A program made the translations under genes and the position numbers. A stretch of DNA of 64,000 nucleotides from an uncultured Bacteroidales bacterium. Its GTDB lineage: Bacteria; Bacteroidota; Bacteroidia; Bacteroidales; Paludibacteraceae. Where the stretch lies: assembly GCA_946187695.1 (NCBI GenBank), contig CAMHSB010000003.1, forward strand, positions 110,818-174,817, read 5' to 3'. The notes under the pieces are model-generated. The model saw only the letters and a program-made list of their open reading frames with translations. It was not told the DNA's origin and ran no database searches. Numbering within the stretch: the first letter of the stretch is position 1; each line of letters begins with the position of its first letter. Positions 62,578-64,000 of the stretch are shown one piece after another.

Positions 62578-63266
62578 TCGGGTTGCTGACCGTGCTGGCC
62601 GTGAGTGCCCAACCCCGCATGAAAGTGCCGGAGTACTGGGTCGGCGTGCATGGCGGGTTCACGGTGAGTTCCGTGATCTTCCAGCCTACGCGTTCGGACA
62701 TGAACTCGATAGCAGAATCGATCGTGATGGGTGGTAACGGCGGTATTGCTTTCCGTTTTGCGGGACATAAATACTGCCATTTCCAGATGGAGTTGAACTA
62801 CATGCACCGCGGTTGGTCCACAAAAGATGAGACGAACGGCGCCCAGCATTACAACCTGCATTATATCGAGTTTCCGATACTGATGAATCTCAATTTCGGT
62901 AGTCAGACCTGCCGATGGATCTTCAATCTCGGTCCGCAGATCGGTTATTGCATCAAGGACGAGAGCAGCGCCATCACCCAGCCTTTCGACTGGGGCATTG
63001 CCGGCGGAACAGGATTGTATGTACGCACGAAGAATGCCGGTGCGTATGAGTTAGAGTTCCGCGTGGACTACTCGTTCGGCGGGGTGTATGGCACGAATGT
63101 GACGGATAAATACCGCATGGCCAGTCCGCTCGATCTGAGTGTTAACTTAGGCTACTACTGGCCAATCAAGAAAAAGTTTGGAAAGAAAAAACAAAAAACA
63201 ACAGATAATGAAGACCAATTACCAAGTACGTTACGCGTCGAATCCGACGGACGCGAAGAGTTATGA
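62553..63266 (+). CDS. PorT-like outer-membrane beta-barrel protein
   Basis: About 237 residues if translation begins at GTG 62553 (MRRSYCILIGLLTVLAVSAQ, a good signal peptide); an ATG at 62517 gives 249. Barrel strands (VGVHGGFTVSSVIFQP, HFQMELNYMHRGWS, HYNLHYIEFPILMNLNF, NLGPQIGYCIKD) fit the PorT-family barrel (PF13568), one member of which serves type IX secretion. The reading frame continues through a Lys-rich stretch into the KduI gene, overlapping it by 59 bases; an expected stop near 63206 seems to have been lost by a frame change. Confidence 0.8.
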   Translation: MRRSYCILIGLLTVLAVSAQPRMKVPEYWVGVHGGFTVSSVIFQPTRSDMNSIAESIVMGGNGGIAFRFAGHKYCHFQMELNYMHRGWSTKDETNGAQHYNLHYIEFPILMNLNFGSQTCRWIFNLGPQIGYCIKDESSAITQPFDWGIAGGTGLYVRTKNAGAYELEFRVDYSFGGVYGTNVTDKYRMASPLDLSVNLGYYWPIKKKFGKKKQKTTDNEDQLPSTLRVESDGREEL

Positions 63267-64000
63267 CACCGCTCGCTTAAGGACTGATTTCCTGATCGAG
63301 CACGTGTTTGTGAAGAACGAAGTGAACATGGTGTACTCCATGTATGACCGCATGATCGTGGGTGGTGCGATGCCGGTGGGTGAGACCCTGCTGCTCGAAG
63401 CGATCGATCCGTTGAAGGCACCGTATTTCCTGACGAGAAGAGAGATGGGTATCTTCAATGTAGGCGGTAAAGGCCGCGTGATTGCCGGAGACGAGGTGTT
63501 TGAGTTGGATTATAAGGAGGCACTTTACTTGGGCCGCGGTGACCGCGAAGTAAAGTTCGAGAGCGTCGATGCGAACAAGCCGGCCTTGTTCTATTTCAAC
63601 TCGACGACGGCGCATTGTGCGTACCCGAACAAGAAAGTGACGAAAGCGGATGCGGTGGTAGCGCATATGGGTAGCCTGGAGATGAGTAACGAACGCGATA
63701 TCAACAAGATGCTCGTGAACCAAGTGCTGCCGACCTGCCAGTTGCAGATGGGCATGACGGAGTTGGCTCCGGGTAGCGTATGGAACACTATGCCGGCGCA
63801 TGTACACAGCCGTCGTATGGAGGCGTATTTCTATTTTGAAGTACCCGAGGACCAAGCCGTTTGTCACTTCATGGGCGAAGTAGAAGAGACGCGCCATATC
63901 TGGATGAAAGGTAACCAGGCGGTACTGTCGCCGGAGTGGTCGATTCACTCGGCTGCCGCTACGCATAACTACACCTTCATCTGGGGTATGGGTGGCGAGA
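63208..64000 (+). CDS. kduI: 4-deoxy-L-threo-5-hexosulose-uronate ketol-isomerase (KduI), right part cut off
   Basis: Runs off the window; 264 residues visible of about 280, starting MKTNYQVRYASNPTDAKSYD. Conserved MYDRMIVGGAMPV, GRGDREVKFES and the cupin metal site AHVHSRRMEAYFYFEVPEDQ, then CHFMGEVEETRHIWMKGNQA and SPEWSIHSAAATHNYTFIWG are full matches to KduI. It isomerises the unsaturated uronate product of pectin breakdown, so it fits with the pectate lyase at 1166, although 60 kb apart. The start lies inside the PorT-like gene. Confidence 0.93.
   Translation, partial: MKTNYQVRYASNPTDAKSYDTARLRTDFLIEHVFVKNEVNMVYSMYDRMIVGGAMPVGETLLLEAIDPLKAPYFLTRREMGIFNVGGKGRVIAGDEVFELDYKEALYLGRGDREVKFESVDANKPALFYFNSTTAHCAYPNKKVTKADAVVAHMGSLEMSNERDINKMLVNQVLPTCQLQMGMTELAPGSVWNTMPAHVHSRRMEAYFYFEVPEDQAVCHFMGEVEETRHIWMKGNQAVLSPEWSIHSAAATHNYTFIWGMGGE

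Overview
The window reads as a chromosomal segment of a member of the Bacteroidota, most likely order Bacteroidales. The evidence is repeated TAnnTTTG (-7) promoter boxes, two TonB-dependent receptors, BspA-type leucine-rich surface proteins, a BACON-domain protein, a type IX secretion sorting tail, a GldG protein and several Bacteroidales-restricted families (DUF3987, DUF4491, DUF4143 ATPases). The window has no rRNA, CRISPR array, phage or complete insertion sequence. I cannot name a genus.

Layout. 0-4 kb: a cut flavodoxin gene, a sugar O-acetyltransferase, an MmcQ protein, a secreted PL9 pectate lyase and a small heat shock protein. 4-8 kb: acyl-ACP thioesterase, TonB receptor and HdeD-like protein. 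8-13 kb: TetR regulator and a two-gene 2-hydroxyacyl-CoA dehydratase/activase system. 13.6-19 kb: an operon of D-Ala-D-Ala dipeptidase, polar amino acid ABC transporter and SpoIIE phosphatase. 19-25 kb: redox enzymes, a broken glutathione peroxidase, a DUF389 membrane protein and a NUDIX enzyme followed by a broken exonuclease. 25-29 kb: Fic protein, DUF4143 ATPase between two identical 352-bp repeats, a patchwork of gene fragments and a toxin-antitoxin pair. 29-36 kb: a 1024-residue BspA-like protein with a 47-residue peptide gene, a doubtful tRNA-Ser and a DUF3987 locus. 36-41 kb: a tandem 2.1-kb duplication of a DUF1295/metallo-hydrolase pair. 41-49 kb: an orphan DNA-binding protein facing an outer-membrane protein, a second ATPase, a second BspA protein, a DUF1016 nuclease, ferritin and OhrR. 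49-54 kb: nitroreductase, sugar kinase, TonB receptor, flavodoxin and glutathione peroxidase. 55-64 kb: a co-directional run of BACON protein, DHH phosphoesterase, parvulin, GldG, a LysM protein, an outer-membrane barrel and KduI.

How it fits together. Pectate lyase at one end and KduI at the other suggest pectin/uronate use, with GldG and a PorT-like barrel fitting a gliding/type IX secretion lineage. Two sigma-54 type promoters with matching upstream sites tie the small heat shock protein to the HdeD-like protein. OhrR operator-like DNA lies before ohrR and before the ruined glutathione peroxidase, outlining a peroxide regulon.

Most unusual. Coding and spacer DNA are dotted with short hairpin-forming or tandem repeats, many in frame. 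The clearest are arrays with a constant 9-base linker (TGTAAGACC) alternating with small palindromes of different sequence. They occur inside a DHH phosphoesterase gene, inside one of two duplicated metallo-hydrolase genes, and right before gldG. The other duplicate carries an unrelated in-frame insert at the same place, and that insert is also found in the CoA-dehydratase activase gene.
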